From the NCBI GenBank assembly GCA_011089965.1, contig JAANAU010000010.1, forward strand, positions 36,648 to 100,647: DNA of 64,000 nucleotides, given 5' to 3'. Positions within the stretch are counted from its first letter, which is position 1. Every line of letters starts with the position of its first letter. Shown here one piece after another: positions 8,246 to 17,069 of the stretch. The notes beneath the pieces are model-generated. The model was not told the DNA's origin, searched no databases, and saw nothing but the letters and a program-made list of their open reading frames with translations. The stretch is from Magnetococcales bacterium. Its GTDB lineage: Bacteria > Pseudomonadota > Magnetococcia > Magnetococcales > Magnetaquicoccaceae. Both the position numbers and the translations under genes were made by a program.

Positions 8246-8961
8246 TTGACATGGTCGGCGGCGTGCTGCCCATGGAAGAGAGCAGCCCAAGCAACCTGAC
8301 GGTTTTGCCTGGTGAGATCTGGGTGGTGACCGGACCTGCGGGCAGCGGCAAATCGACTCTGTTCAAGGTGATGGCCGGGCTGATCCAATCCCTGGACGGG
8401 GAACTGCACCTGTTTGGCCACGACCTGCGCCAAATCTCCCCGCGTCGACTGCTGCGCCTGCGGCGTCGCCTGGGCGTGATGCTGGAAAAAGATGGATTGG
8501 TGCCATCCTGGACCGTGCATGAGTGCCTGGAACTCCCCTGGCGCTACCATCAGGGATTGCCCACCCAAACCCTGGATGCCCGGTTGATCGGCATCATGGA
8601 ACAATATGGCGAAGAGCCGGAACTGCTGGGACGGGTGGTGGCCACCCTGACTTTGGAACAGCAGATCCGCATGGGATTGCTGCGCGCCATGCAGATGGAA
8701 CCTGAACTGCTGCTGATCGATAACGATCTGGTCTGCTCTTTGTTGCCGGGCTATTTCCAGGTCTCGTTTGCCCGACGCCTGCAAGAGCACCAATGCGCCC
8801 TGGTGGTGCGCGCCATGCCCGGCATCTATGCCATTCTGCCCAAAGAGGCCGTGCAGGTGGCCGTGGTCTGGAAAGGGACAATCGTGGCCACCGGCACCCG
8901 CGAAACGCTGCGACGCCATGCCGACCCCTTGGTCAGAAAACATGTGGAGCGATTTGGATGA
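8218..8961 (+). CDS. mlaF: MlaF-like ABC ATPase with degenerate catalytic motifs
   Basis: Its position between mlaE and mlaD and its overall fold mark it as the ATPase of the lipid transporter. Walker A is intact (GPAGSGKST, residues 39-47). The other motifs are not: the Q-loop position is Glu90 (GVMLEKDG), the signature LSGGQ reads LTLEQQ (144-149), Walker B is LLLIDND with Asn169 in place of the catalytic glutamate, and the switch histidine is missing (VVRAMPG, Ala199). The frame is full length (247 residues) without stops, so it is conserved as a protein but probably cannot hydrolyse ATP normally. The ATG at 8218 and the first nine or so residues lie inside the end of repeat R2; a downstream ATG at 8251 is the only other early start. 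It overlaps mlaD by 4 bp. Confidence 0.82.
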   Translation: MAQASPKSLFDMVGGVLPMEESSPSNLTVLPGEIWVVTGPAGSGKSTLFKVMAGLIQSLDGELHLFGHDLRQISPRRLLRLRRRLGVMLEKDGLVPSWTVHECLELPWRYHQGLPTQTLDARLIGIMEQYGEEPELLGRVVATLTLEQQIRMGLLRAMQMEPELLLIDNDLVCSLLPGYFQVSFARRLQEHQCALVVRAMPGIYAILPKEAVQVAVVWKGTIVATGTRETLRRHADPLVRKHVERFG

Positions 8962-9947
8962 CCCTGCCAACTCACAATAATCCCATGAGTTCACGCCGGG
9001 ACCGTGACCGAAGCTTCAAACGCTCGGTCAGCCTGTTTTTTTTGTTCTCCATGCTGTTGGTATTGGGAACCATCTGGCTGGGCAATACCCCGATCAACCC
9101 CTTTGAGAACAAATACCGGCTTTATTTCATCACCAGCCATGTTCTGGGGATCCAGATCGAAACCCCGGTCTCTTTGGCCGGGATCCTGATCGGCAAGGTG
9201 GAGAATATGGAGTTCTCCAAAGACAACAATATCCGGGTCACCCTGCGTCTGCTCAAACGATATCAGGAGCGGATCCGGGGGGACTCGCACATCACCTTCA
9301 CGCAACCCATGGTGGGCAATCCATCACTGGATATCTCATTGGGATCCGCCGATCAGCCGATATTGAAGGATGGAGATCTCCTGCCGCTGGAACGAACCCA
9401 GGAGATCAGCGCATTTCTGGACCGTTTGACCCCGATTCTGGAGAGTGTGGATCGCATCATGACCCATGTGGCCATCCTCACCGGTCAATGGGTGGATCCG
9501 AAGCAGCCGTTCCAGGAGAGCTTGCGTCACGTGGCCCAATTGACCGGTCAGAGTGCACGATTGATGGCCAGGCTGGAAACCGAACTGCCCGAGACCGTCG
9601 CCAGCGTGCGTCAAACAGTGCAACAGGCCGAAGGAGTGCTGGTGGAGACACGCAAAGGGGTGCGGGCCGTGCCCCCGGTGTTGGGCAAGGCCGAAGGGGT
9701 GCTGATGACCGTGCAAGAGATGGCCACCCATCTGGCAATGGTGAGCCGCCAACTGGAACAGTTGGCACCCAAGATGCCGGGCCTGGTGCAACAAAGCCGC
9801 GATGCCATGCAGGAGGCTGAAAAGCTGATGCGCAATGTCAACCATTCGATTCTGTTCGACGATCCCCAACAGAGGATCACACGGGAGCGTCATCCGTCGG
9901 CTGTATCCCCGCGCGCGTTGCCACTCTCCGTGCCCAAAGTGCCTTGA
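8958..9947 (+). CDS. mlaD: MlaD-family MCE-domain substrate-binding protein
   Basis: This is a periplasmic, inner-membrane-anchored lipid-binding protein of the Mla system. One N-terminal membrane helix (SLFFLFSMLLVLGTIWLG, about residues 22-39) is followed by a single MCE domain, with the core pattern YFITSHVLGIQIETPVSLAG and IGKVENMEF. A long predicted helical region reaches to residue 329. The C-terminal part contains heptad-like stretches (ARLETELPETVASVRQTVQQ), as in MCE proteins that form tunnels. The ATG overlaps the mlaF stop (ATGA), which fixes the start; the frame is open upstream but that part overlaps mlaF. Confidence 0.88.
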   Translation: MTLPTHNNPMSSRRDRDRSFKRSVSLFFLFSMLLVLGTIWLGNTPINPFENKYRLYFITSHVLGIQIETPVSLAGILIGKVENMEFSKDNNIRVTLRLLKRYQERIRGDSHITFTQPMVGNPSLDISLGSADQPILKDGDLLPLERTQEISAFLDRLTPILESVDRIMTHVAILTGQWVDPKQPFQESLRHVAQLTGQSARLMARLETELPETVASVRQTVQQAEGVLVETRKGVRAVPPVLGKAEGVLMTVQEMATHLAMVSRQLEQLAPKMPGLVQQSRDAMQEAEKLMRNVNHSILFDDPQQRITRERHPSAVSPRALPLSVPKVP

Positions 9948-9958
9948 GGAGAACCGTG

Positions 9959-10816
9959 ATGCGTACCTGGACAGCCTGGCTGTTGGCATGCACGCTGGCG
10001 GGCTGTCTCTCCCGCTCGGGTCCGGAGCGCCCACCCTTGCAGGCGCAGGGGCTGCTGAGTCAGGAAAAGGCGCGTGCCCTGTGGCACGCCTGCAAGGTGG
10101 GTCAATCGGTGCAGGAGAGCGAACACACCCTGTATCTGGCCCAGTTGCGGGATGATCGGACAGCCATGGCCACAGCTCTGCTGGAGCTGGGTCATGGACA
10201 TCTGGCCCTGGGTGAGTTGACCCTGGCCTTTGAACGTTACATGCAGGCCGAAGGGCGTTTCCTGCGCTTGCAGGATGAATATGGGCTGTTCCAGGTGGCT
10301 GTGGGTCAGGCCCGCCTGCTGCTGGCCCAGGGCCGTCATGCGCAGGCCGAGGCGCGGTTCGAGAGTCTGTTGAGCCGGGTGGCGTTTGTGCCGGAGGAAA
10401 AAGAGGCGTGGCGTGCCACGCTGTACAATGGCCTGGCCATGGCCAGACGCGGTGCAGGTGCGTATCGGTTGGCACTGGAGGATCTGAACCAGGCGGAACA
10501 GTGGGCAGCAGCGGGTGGCGTGCGTCTGGAGCTGGCCAGTGTGTGGATGAATCGCGCCCGGATCCATTGGGATCAGAAGCAGCATCAGGCTGCCCGCGAG
10601 GCGGTCCATCGTGCCCTGGCCTTGGATCGGGAGTTGGAAAACGTGCCCGGGACTGCTGCGGATCTGGTCATGCTGGCAGCCATTGCCGAAGCGGAAGGTC
10701 AGATGCGTGAGACCAGAGAGTTGTTGCAGCAGGCGGCGGATCTGTTTGACTACTGCGGTTTGAGTGCCCAGCACGCGGCAACCCTGATGCGTGTCAGACA
10801 GTTGATCGGTCCGTAA
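9959..10816 (+). CDS. TPR-containing outer-membrane lipoprotein of the mla locus
   Basis: The protein starts with a lipoprotein signal peptide ending in the lipobox LAGC (Cys16 would be lipidated). The rest (285 residues) is Ala/Leu-rich with helical repeats typical of tetratricopeptides, for example LLELGHGHLALGELTLAFER, AALYNGLAM-like pairs and ALEDLNQAEQWA. A GAGGAGA ribosome binding site sits 7 bp before the ATG at 9959; a GTG at 9956 is also possible. It follows mlaD within 11 bp, so it is probably co-transcribed. An auxiliary lipoprotein in an MCE locus could play the part of MlaA or of the ABC-associated lipoproteins, but no MlaA motif is visible. Confidence 0.75.
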   Translation: MRTWTAWLLACTLAGCLSRSGPERPPLQAQGLLSQEKARALWHACKVGQSVQESEHTLYLAQLRDDRTAMATALLELGHGHLALGELTLAFERYMQAEGRFLRLQDEYGLFQVAVGQARLLLAQGRHAQAEARFESLLSRVAFVPEEKEAWRATLYNGLAMARRGAGAYRLALEDLNQAEQWAAAGGVRLELASVWMNRARIHWDQKQHQAAREAVHRALALDRELENVPGTAADLVMLAAIAEAEGQMRETRELLQQAADLFDYCGLSAQHAATLMRVRQLIGP

Positions 10817-10842
10817 CCCGGGGGAGAACCGGGTCACGGACC
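10808..10842 (+). terminator. Long hairpin at the convergent end of the lipoprotein gene
   Basis: GGTCCGTAACCCGG (10808-10821) pairs with CCGGGTCACGGACC (10829-10842), 13 of 14 positions matching, around a 7-base loop. The lipoprotein stop codon lies inside the stem. There is no T-run, so termination would be weak or factor-assisted. It separates two converging genes. Confidence 0.5.
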
Positions 10843-10864
10843 GGATCGAGGAGGAAAACGTGCG

Positions 10865-12634
10865 TCAGTGGGCCTTGGCCATGGCACCTGCACTGCCTTT
10901 CTGGAAGGCATGCAACTTCTGGTCCGCCTCTTGTTGGCTGGCAAACGGACCCACCATCACATGGGTGTACTCCTTGCCTTCAATGGAGGAGACCTTGGTG
11001 TAGGAGGCAATCCCCTGCTCGGTCAATCGTCTGCGCATCTGATTGGCACTCTCCGGGGTGGTGAATGAACCGGCAATGGCCACATATTCGGCACTGCGCG
11101 GCTTGCTGGCCGTCTCTTTGGCAGGCACGGCCTTGGCTGTGACCGTCACGCTCTTGACCGGAGCTGCCGGGGTGGCCTTGGCCACAACGGCCTCCTTCTC
11201 CTTGGCCGGAGCCGGAGCCTTGACCGGAGCTGCCTTGGCAGTGGTGGTCTCTTTCTCTTTGGTGGGCGTGGCACTCTTGGCTGCTGTCGCGGCCTTGGGC
11301 GCGCTCTGCTCCTTTTCTGCCACTGGTGCAGCCTTGGCTGTGACCACGGCCTTGGCCGGAGCCGCCTTGTTGACCGCCGTCTCCTTGGCAACACTCTCCT
11401 TGACCGCAGAAGAGGAGGCGGGTTTGGCCACAGTCACAGGCGATTTGCCACTTTTGGCAGCCTGGGGATTGGCTTCCGGCATGGTGACATAACGTGCCTC
11501 AATCCCGGTGCGTGCCTTGATTGTGGCCACTGCCTGAGTGGCGATCTCCACGTTGGCAAAAGGACCGGTCAACAGGTGATGCACCGCATGGTTGTTGACC
11601 AGGCTCTTGCGCAACCGTACCGGAATTCCGGCATCGGTCAGTTTCTTCTGAATTTTTTCTGCCCCTTGCGCATTGGCGTACGAACCGGCGGTCACCAGGA
11701 AGAGTCCGTCCGGCTGGGCCGACGGGAAACCGCTCTTGGCATCGGCATGGGTGGTCGCCGTGGCTTTGGCTTCCGATTTGACTGCCGGAGCTGCCTTGGC
11801 TTCGGTTTTGGCTTCGGTTTTGGCTTCTGCCTTGATCGGAGCCGGGGCCGGTTTGGGATCGATCAACGGTTGGGCCAGCATGGGCGGCCTGGGGGCGCTG
11901 ATCGGGGCCACTTTGGCTTCGCTCTTGGGCTGGGCCGTGACCTTGGTGGCAACATCGGCAGTCGGTTGTGACTCTGCCTTGGCCTTGATCACCGGGACCA
12001 ACTCATCGTGCTCTTTTTTGGCTTCTGCCTGACCCGGTTCATCCAGGGGGTCCAGCTCGGCACTGACCGCATCATCCATCAGTTCGATGGCGGGAATGGC
12101 GCCACCCTTGGAGTGCATATCCGGTGTTGCCCCCCCTTTTTTCTCATCGATTTTGGCCGTGTTGGCTGCCAACGGTGCATGCGTCGGCGTGGCCGCAGCC
12201 AGATTCATCTGGGTCGGAGCAGGCAGGGTGATCGGCTCGAAACGGGTGGTGGTCTGGGCCTGATCCTTGTTGGGGGTCAAGGCTGCTGTCGTGGCCTCTC
12301 CGTGCAGAGCGCGGATCTCCACCTTGTTCGGAGCGGGTGCAGCGGGTTGTGCCAGATTGGTGGCCATCACCCCCTTGTCCTGGGCTGCCGAAGCCATGGG
12401 TTTGATTTCCGGGGTCTGGGTTGCGGGCGCTGTGGCCTGCTGCCAGACCATGATGGTGACCACCCCACCCACGACTGCAGCGATCAGTGCCTCGGAGAGA
12501 TGTTTGCCAATCCGTTTCCGGCGTTGCATGGCCGCAGCACGGCGTTGACCCTCGGTGGGGCTGGTGAAGAGATCGGGTTTGCCTTGAGGGGCATCTTGAC
12601 GGTTTGGTTCCAACTCGGTAGGGGCGCCGGTCAC
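10865..12634 (-). CDS. Membrane protein with two SPOR domains and an Ala/Lys/Pro-rich linker
   Basis: This is a 589-residue type II membrane protein. It has a short cytoplasmic N-terminus with RRKR before the helix, one membrane span at about 46-64 (LSEALIAAVVGGVVTIMVW), and then a long periplasmic low-complexity region of Ala, Lys, Pro and Thr. The first SPOR domain (about 305-385: FLVTAGSYANAQGAEKIQKK) and a second at the C-terminus (about 515-585: YVAIAGSFTTPESANQMRRR) are separated by another AKP-rich stretch. SPOR domains bind glycan strands stripped of stem peptides at division septa, so a cell-division or septal peptidoglycan role is likely. I chose GTG 12634 because AAAGGAGA precedes it; the frame is open further upstream. 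It follows alr on the same strand. Confidence 0.82.
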   Translation of the reverse strand: MTGAPTELEPNRQDAPQGKPDLFTSPTEGQRRAAAMQRRKRIGKHLSEALIAAVVGGVVTIMVWQQATAPATQTPEIKPMASAAQDKGVMATNLAQPAAPAPNKVEIRALHGEATTAALTPNKDQAQTTTRFEPITLPAPTQMNLAAATPTHAPLAANTAKIDEKKGGATPDMHSKGGAIPAIELMDDAVSAELDPLDEPGQAEAKKEHDELVPVIKAKAESQPTADVATKVTAQPKSEAKVAPISAPRPPMLAQPLIDPKPAPAPIKAEAKTEAKTEAKAAPAVKSEAKATATTHADAKSGFPSAQPDGLFLVTAGSYANAQGAEKIQKKLTDAGIPVRLRKSLVNNHAVHHLLTGPFANVEIATQAVATIKARTGIEARYVTMPEANPQAAKSGKSPVTVAKPASSSAVKESVAKETAVNKAAPAKAVVTAKAAPVAEKEQSAPKAATAAKSATPTKEKETTTAKAAPVKAPAPAKEKEAVVAKATPAAPVKSVTVTAKAVPAKETASKPRSAEYVAIAGSFTTPESANQMRRRLTEQGIASYTKVSSIEGKEYTHVMVGPFASQQEADQKLHAFQKGSAGAMAKAH

Positions 12635-12780
12635 AGGGGTTCTCCTTTGCACAGTAGTCAAACAGTTGCCGTTCCGAAATCGGGAGCGGCGGTTGGGATG
12701 TGCAGAGGTTCTGAGCAAATTGTGTGCCGTTTGTGATTGACGATAGCCAGAAACCTGAAAAGTGTAACAATGACGTTTGA

Positions 12781-13926
12781 TTAAGGGATCTCAGGCAGAT
12801 GATGACGGGGAACGCGCATGCCGAATCGACAGATCACCTCATAGGGAATGGTCGCACTCCAGTCGGCCATCTCTTCAATGCCGATAAAGCCGTCGCCATC
12901 TGCGCCCAGGAGCGTCACCCGGCTGCCGGTGACGGCTTGCGGGATGTCGGTGACATCGACCAGGGTCAGATCCATGGAGATGCGACCCACGACCGGTGCG
13001 CGCTGGCCATGTGTCAAAATTTGTGCATGCCCCTTGAGGATCCGGGGATAGCCATCCGCATACCCCACGGGCAGCAGCGCGATGCGGGAGGGGCGTTGGG
13101 TGACATATTCATGACCATAGCCCAAAGGGGTTCCGGATGGAACCTGACGGATCGACAGGACATGGGTGATCCAGCGCACCACCGGGCGCAATCCATCCAT
13201 TTGTGCGGTGCGGTAGGGATGGAACGGGGAGGCACCATACAGCATGATGCCCGGGCGCACCCAGGAGAGACGGGCCTCGGGATAGGCAAGCAGCCCGGCG
13301 CTGTTGGCACAGGAGAGCTGCAACGCTGCACCGCGTACACCCAGGGAGGCATGAGCCTGATGAAACCGTTGCAGCTGGTTTCGGGTTGCGGTTTGGCCTG
13401 CCGCCTCATCGGCCCAGGCAAAGTGGGAGAGCAACGAATGGACACGGATGCCTGGCAAACGGTCCAATTCGGTCATCACCGGGTGGAGTTGTTCAGCGTC
13501 AAAACCGATCCGCCCCATGCCTGTGTCGATTTTGACATGGACAATCAGGGGCGGGTCTTGAGGGCCACGCAACCGGCTCAAACGGTGTGCCGCCTCCAGA
13601 TCAAAGATCACCGGCTCCAGATCGAGTGCCACCACCTGCTGTTCCAGCCCGGGAATGAATCCGGAGAGCAACACGATGGGCTGGTCAATGCCCGCTGCCC
13701 GCAGCGGGATGGCCTCTTCGGTCATGGCCACACAGAATCCCCGGGCGCCGGCCCGGGCAAGCGTCCTGGCTATCGGTACCGCGCCAAGACCATAACCATT
13801 GGCCTTGATGGCTGGATAGATGGCGCAATCCGGTCCAACCGTGCGTTGGACCACCTGAAAATTATGGACAATGGCGGACAGATCGATCTCCAGCCAGGTG
13901 GGTCGTCCGGGTGGGTGACGCATCAT
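12781..13926 (-). CDS. alr: Alanine racemase
   Basis: This PLP enzyme makes D-alanine for peptidoglycan. The PLP lysine lies in AIKANGYG (Lys41), the catalytic tyrosine in LPVGYADGYPR, and SHFAWAD, SCANSAG and VGRISMD complete the family pattern. The length of 381 residues is normal. The ATG ATG start at 13926 overlaps the dnaB stop by 4 bp. The dnaB-alr order is also found in gammaproteobacteria. All key residues are present. Confidence 0.95.
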   Translation of the reverse strand: MMRHPPGRPTWLEIDLSAIVHNFQVVQRTVGPDCAIYPAIKANGYGLGAVPIARTLARAGARGFCVAMTEEAIPLRAAGIDQPIVLLSGFIPGLEQQVVALDLEPVIFDLEAAHRLSRLRGPQDPPLIVHVKIDTGMGRIGFDAEQLHPVMTELDRLPGIRVHSLLSHFAWADEAAGQTATRNQLQRFHQAHASLGVRGAALQLSCANSAGLLAYPEARLSWVRPGIMLYGASPFHPYRTAQMDGLRPVVRWITHVLSIRQVPSGTPLGYGHEYVTQRPSRIALLPVGYADGYPRILKGHAQILTHGQRAPVVGRISMDLTLVDVTDIPQAVTGSRVTLLGADGDGFIGIEEMADWSATIPYEVICRFGMRVPRHHLPEIP

Positions 13927-15365
13927 CCTTTGCCCCCGTGTTCGTTCAGATAGTCTGTCGTGGCATGGTTTTCAAAACGGGTGAACTGTTTCTGGAAGGT
14001 GAGCCGGACCGTGCCAATGGGACCGTTGCGCTGTTTGGCCACGATCAATTCCGCCAGACCAGCCAGGGAGGGGTCATTCTCCTTGTAGACCTCTTCGCGA
14101 TAGACGAACAGCACAATATCCGCATCCTGTTCGATGGAGCCGGACTCGCGGAGATCGGACAGGATCGGTCGCTTGTTGGGGCGTTCTTCCACTTTGCGGG
14201 AGAGCTGGGACAAGGCCAGAACCGGGATGTCCAGCTCCTTGGCCAGCCCTTTGAGACCACGGCTGATCTGGGAGATCTCCTGCACCCGGTTCTCCTGGTC
14301 GTTGTCTCCTTGCATCAATTGCAGATAGTCCACAACCAGCAGTTGGATCCCCTTTTCCCGTTTCAGGCGTCTGGCCTTGGCACGCAGGGACATGATGGAC
14401 AAGGCCGGAGAGTCGTCGATGTAGATCGGGGCCTGGGACAACTCCTGGGCAGCGTGGACCAGTTTGTGATAATCCTCGTCACGGATCCGTCCGGTGCGCA
14501 ATCCCTGGGCGTCGATGCGCGCCGTGGAGGCGAGCAGACGGGTGGCCAACTGCTCCTTGGACATTTCCAGGGAAAAGACCGCCACCGGAACCTGGTGGTG
14601 CAGGGCTGCGTTGGAAGCCATGTTCATCACCAGTGTGGTCTTGCCCATGGCCGGACGACCTGCCAGGATCAACAGATCCGATTTCTGGAGTCCGGAAAGC
14701 AGGCGATCCAGATCGGTAAAGCTGGTGGGAACACCGGTCACCAGCTCCTGACGGGACATCAGCCGTTCGAGCCGTTCAAAAATGGGAGGCAGAATCGCTT
14801 TGATGGGCGTATAATTGGAGCGACGACGGGCACGGTTTTCGCCCACCGAGAAGATGCGCTGTTCGGCACTGTCCAGAAGCTCTTCCACCGTGAACTGAGA
14901 GTCCCGATAGACCTCGTCGGCAATGGAAGAGGCGGCCTGTACCAGACTGCGCAAGGTGGCCTTGTCCCGGACCATCATGGCATAGGATTTGGCATTGGCC
15001 GTGGCGGGAACCGTGTCCATCAGGCGGGCGAAATAGCCGCTGCCACCGACGGTTTGGAGTTCATTGTGCTGTTCCAGATACTCCTTGAGCAACACCGGAT
15101 CTGCCGGATCGCCCCGATCCAGCAAGGTCAGCATGGCCTGATAGGTGACCCGGTGGGCACCGACATAAAAATCCTCGGGGATCAGGATGTCCGTGACCTG
15201 ATCCATCACCGTGTTGTCCAGCAGGATGGCTCCGAGAACCGATTGTTCGGCTTCGTGGGCATAACTGGGACGACGCGCCGGGCTGGTCGTTGGGGCTGTG
15301 GGGGTCAGAGGGGGATCGGGCAGGGGGGGATCGTCAATCACACGGCTCTCCGGTGGCGGCAGCAT
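13923..15365 (-). CDS. dnaB: Replicative DNA helicase DnaB
   Basis: This hexameric helicase works at the replication fork. A Pro-rich N-terminal extension precedes the N-terminal domain (EAEQSVLGAILLDN), then the RecA-like domain with Walker A GRPAMGKTT, the stretch VAVFSLEMSKEQLA, Walker B LLVVDYLQLM and the arginine-finger region LSDLRESGSIEQDAD. About 480 residues if started at ATG 15365; in-frame TTG 15383 and GTG 15377 lie just upstream, so the exact start is uncertain. No intein is present. It is divergent from radC, with a gap of roughly 70 bp. Confidence 0.96.
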   Translation of the reverse strand: MLPPPESRVIDDPPLPDPPLTPTAPTTSPARRPSYAHEAEQSVLGAILLDNTVMDQVTDILIPEDFYVGAHRVTYQAMLTLLDRGDPADPVLLKEYLEQHNELQTVGGSGYFARLMDTVPATANAKSYAMMVRDKATLRSLVQAASSIADEVYRDSQFTVEELLDSAEQRIFSVGENRARRRSNYTPIKAILPPIFERLERLMSRQELVTGVPTSFTDLDRLLSGLQKSDLLILAGRPAMGKTTLVMNMASNAALHHQVPVAVFSLEMSKEQLATRLLASTARIDAQGLRTGRIRDEDYHKLVHAAQELSQAPIYIDDSPALSIMSLRAKARRLKREKGIQLLVVDYLQLMQGDNDQENRVQEISQISRGLKGLAKELDIPVLALSQLSRKVEERPNKRPILSDLRESGSIEQDADIVLFVYREEVYKENDPSLAGLAELIVAKQRNGPIGTVRLTFQKQFTRFENHATTDYLNEHGGKG

Positions 15366-15437
15366 GGATGGGGACACAGTCAAGAAAGGGATCTCATGTT
15401 ACCATTTTGGAGCGGTTCAGAATAGGCAGCGCGTCTC

Positions 15438-16139
15438 ATGGATAAAAAACTCACGCACAACGGTCTGCATCATGGTCATCGTCAACGGTTGCGACGCCGC
15501 TTCCTGGAGGAGGGATTGGAAGGGTTTGAGGACCATCAGGTTCTGGAGCTGTTGCTGTTCAACGTTCTGCCCCGTCAGGACACCAATGCCCTGGCCCATT
15601 TGCTGATCAAACGGTTTGGAGGCTTTTCCGCCGCTCTGGAGGCGGATCCGACCGATCTGGCAGCCATCCCGGGAGTGGGGGAGGTGGCAGCCTCGTTTCT
15701 GTCTTTGATCCCGGCTTTGACCCGTCGTTATCTTGAGGATCAGGTGCGCCGGGACAAGCCGGCCCTCAATGATCCGGACAAGGCCACGGCCTATGTGTTG
15801 GCGCTGTTGGCCGGACGTACCGAGGAGGTGTTTTATGTGCTGTGTCTGGATCAGCGTGCCCGTTTGTTGTTTCCGGCCTTGTTGACGCGGGGTACGGTGA
15901 ATGAAGCCCATGTGCATCCGCGTCAGGTGGTGGAGGTGGCCTTGCGTCACAAGGCGGTTGAGGTGATATTGGCGCACAATCATCCGTCGGGCAACATGCA
16001 TCCGTCAGCTGCGGATCGTCATTTGACCAGGATCTTGCTGAATGCCCTGACGCCGATTGGGATTCGGTTGGCAGATCATTTGATCGCGTCTGGTGATCGC
16101 TGTTTGAGCATGGCCCGGGAGGGGATGCTTGGCGTATGA
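15438..16139 (+). CDS. radC: RadC family JAB-domain protein
   Basis: The protein has 233 residues. A helix-hairpin-helix-like N-terminal region (AAIPGVGEVAASFLSLIPAL) is followed by a JAB1/MPN metallo-domain with the complete zinc-binding motif in VILAHNHPSGNMHPSAAD, i.e. HxHPSG plus the downstream Asp. RadC proteins were linked to repair or recombination, but their molecular role remains unsettled; the intact motif suggests a metal-dependent hydrolase fold. The start ATG at 15438 was kept, although no strong ribosome binding site is visible. Confidence 0.93.
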   Translation: MDKKLTHNGLHHGHRQRLRRRFLEEGLEGFEDHQVLELLLFNVLPRQDTNALAHLLIKRFGGFSAALEADPTDLAAIPGVGEVAASFLSLIPALTRRYLEDQVRRDKPALNDPDKATAYVLALLAGRTEEVFYVLCLDQRARLLFPALLTRGTVNEAHVHPRQVVEVALRHKAVEVILAHNHPSGNMHPSAADRHLTRILLNALTPIGIRLADHLIASGDRCLSMAREGMLGV

Positions 16140-16249
16140 ACCGGATGGGGCGGATGGTTTTTTTTGGTTGCAACCGGTAAGAATTGCACGGATCATGGAT
16201 AACGATGGGTTGGTGTGTTGTCACATGGCCTGAGGGTGTGGGGGTGAAG

Positions 16250-17017
16250 ATGGCGGATGATCAGAGCGGTGTCTGGAGGGTGCCTGAAGAGATTGAGCGA
16301 TTGTTGGCGGAAGCGCGCGATTTGAACCTGCGGGATGGTGAAGGGTGGACGCCGCTCCATCGGACCATTCAGGAGGGGCATGTGGCGTTGGCCGAGCGCC
16401 TGCTTGCGGCTGGCGCCGAGGTGAATGTGATGGATCCCCAGCGTTGGACTCCGTTGCACTGGGTGGCTGTTCGGGGATTTGCTTCGTTGGCCAGGCACCT
16501 GGTTGCGCGCGGTGCGGATCCGAATGTGCGCGATCTGGACAAAGAGACCCCACTCCATTGGGCAGCCTCCTGGGGTCATCTGGAGACAGCGGAGGTGTTG
16601 TTGGATGCCGGGGCTGAGATCGATGCCCGGGATCGGCATGGGGAGACGCCGTTGTTTCAGGCGTCTCAGGAAGGGGATGTGGCCATGGTTGAGTTGTTGT
16701 TGGCTCGGGGGGCGGATGTGGATCATCGCAATGCGGATGGTGGTCCGCCGTTGCATTGTGCGGTGTTTCACGGTCAGCCCGAGGTGGCCAGGTTGTTGTT
16801 GGAGCATGGGGCTGAGATTGATTCCCGCAACAAGTTTGGCAAGACCGCTTTGCATTTTGCCGCCATTCGGGGTCGGATCGACGAGGCAGAGTTGTTGTTG
16901 GCCCGGGGTGCGGAGATCAACGCTCAGGATTTGACCGGGCGCACGCCGTTATTGGCAGCGCGTGAAAATCGCCGGCCTGAGATGGAGGCGTTTTTGCAGG
17001 GTTATGGTGGTCGGTGA
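16250..17017 (+). CDS. Ankyrin-repeat protein
   Basis: This protein of about 255 residues consists almost wholly of ankyrin repeats. Roughly seven units show the consensus pattern GxTPLHxAxxxGHxxxxxxLLxxGAxxxxxD, for example EGWTPLHRTIQEGHVALAER and DKETPLHWAASWGHLETAEV. There is no signal peptide, so a cytoplasmic protein-protein interaction role is likely. The ATG at 16250 follows GGGGGTGAAG; in-frame ATGs at 16184 and 16205 would add a short non-repeat leader. The partner is not evident; the neighbours radC and dedA give no hint. Confidence 0.85.
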   Translation: MADDQSGVWRVPEEIERLLAEARDLNLRDGEGWTPLHRTIQEGHVALAERLLAAGAEVNVMDPQRWTPLHWVAVRGFASLARHLVARGADPNVRDLDKETPLHWAASWGHLETAEVLLDAGAEIDARDRHGETPLFQASQEGDVAMVELLLARGADVDHRNADGGPPLHCAVFHGQPEVARLLLEHGAEIDSRNKFGKTALHFAAIRGRIDEAELLLARGAEINAQDLTGRTPLLAARENRRPEMEAFLQGYGGR

Positions 17018-17026
17018 TGGGATGTT

Positions 17027-17050
17027 GATCAGGGGATGGTTCCCCTGATC
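17027..17050. terminator. Perfect hairpin between convergent ank and dedA genes
   Basis: GATCAGGGGA (17027-17036) pairs perfectly with TCCCCTGATC (17041-17050) around TGGT. It lies 10 bp after the ankyrin stop and about 20 bp from the dedA stop on the other strand, so it could serve both. A T-run is absent. Confidence 0.5.
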
Positions 17051-17069
17051 TGGGTGGATCGGATCGGGT

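Noticed and set aside
8793..8957. N-terminal extension of MlaD upstream of 8958
   Set aside because: It overlaps mlaF and is Arg/Gly-rich shadow sequence; the ATGA overlap fixes the start at 8958.
10860..11003. Small plus-strand ORF starting GTG at 10860 after GAGGAGGAAAAC
   Set aside because: The ribosome-binding-like sequence is good, but the 47-codon frame lies entirely antisense to the SPOR gene and its product is not protein-like.
13911..15425. 504-codon plus-strand frame over dnaB
   Set aside because: dnaB on the minus strand is certain; the plus frame is its shadow.
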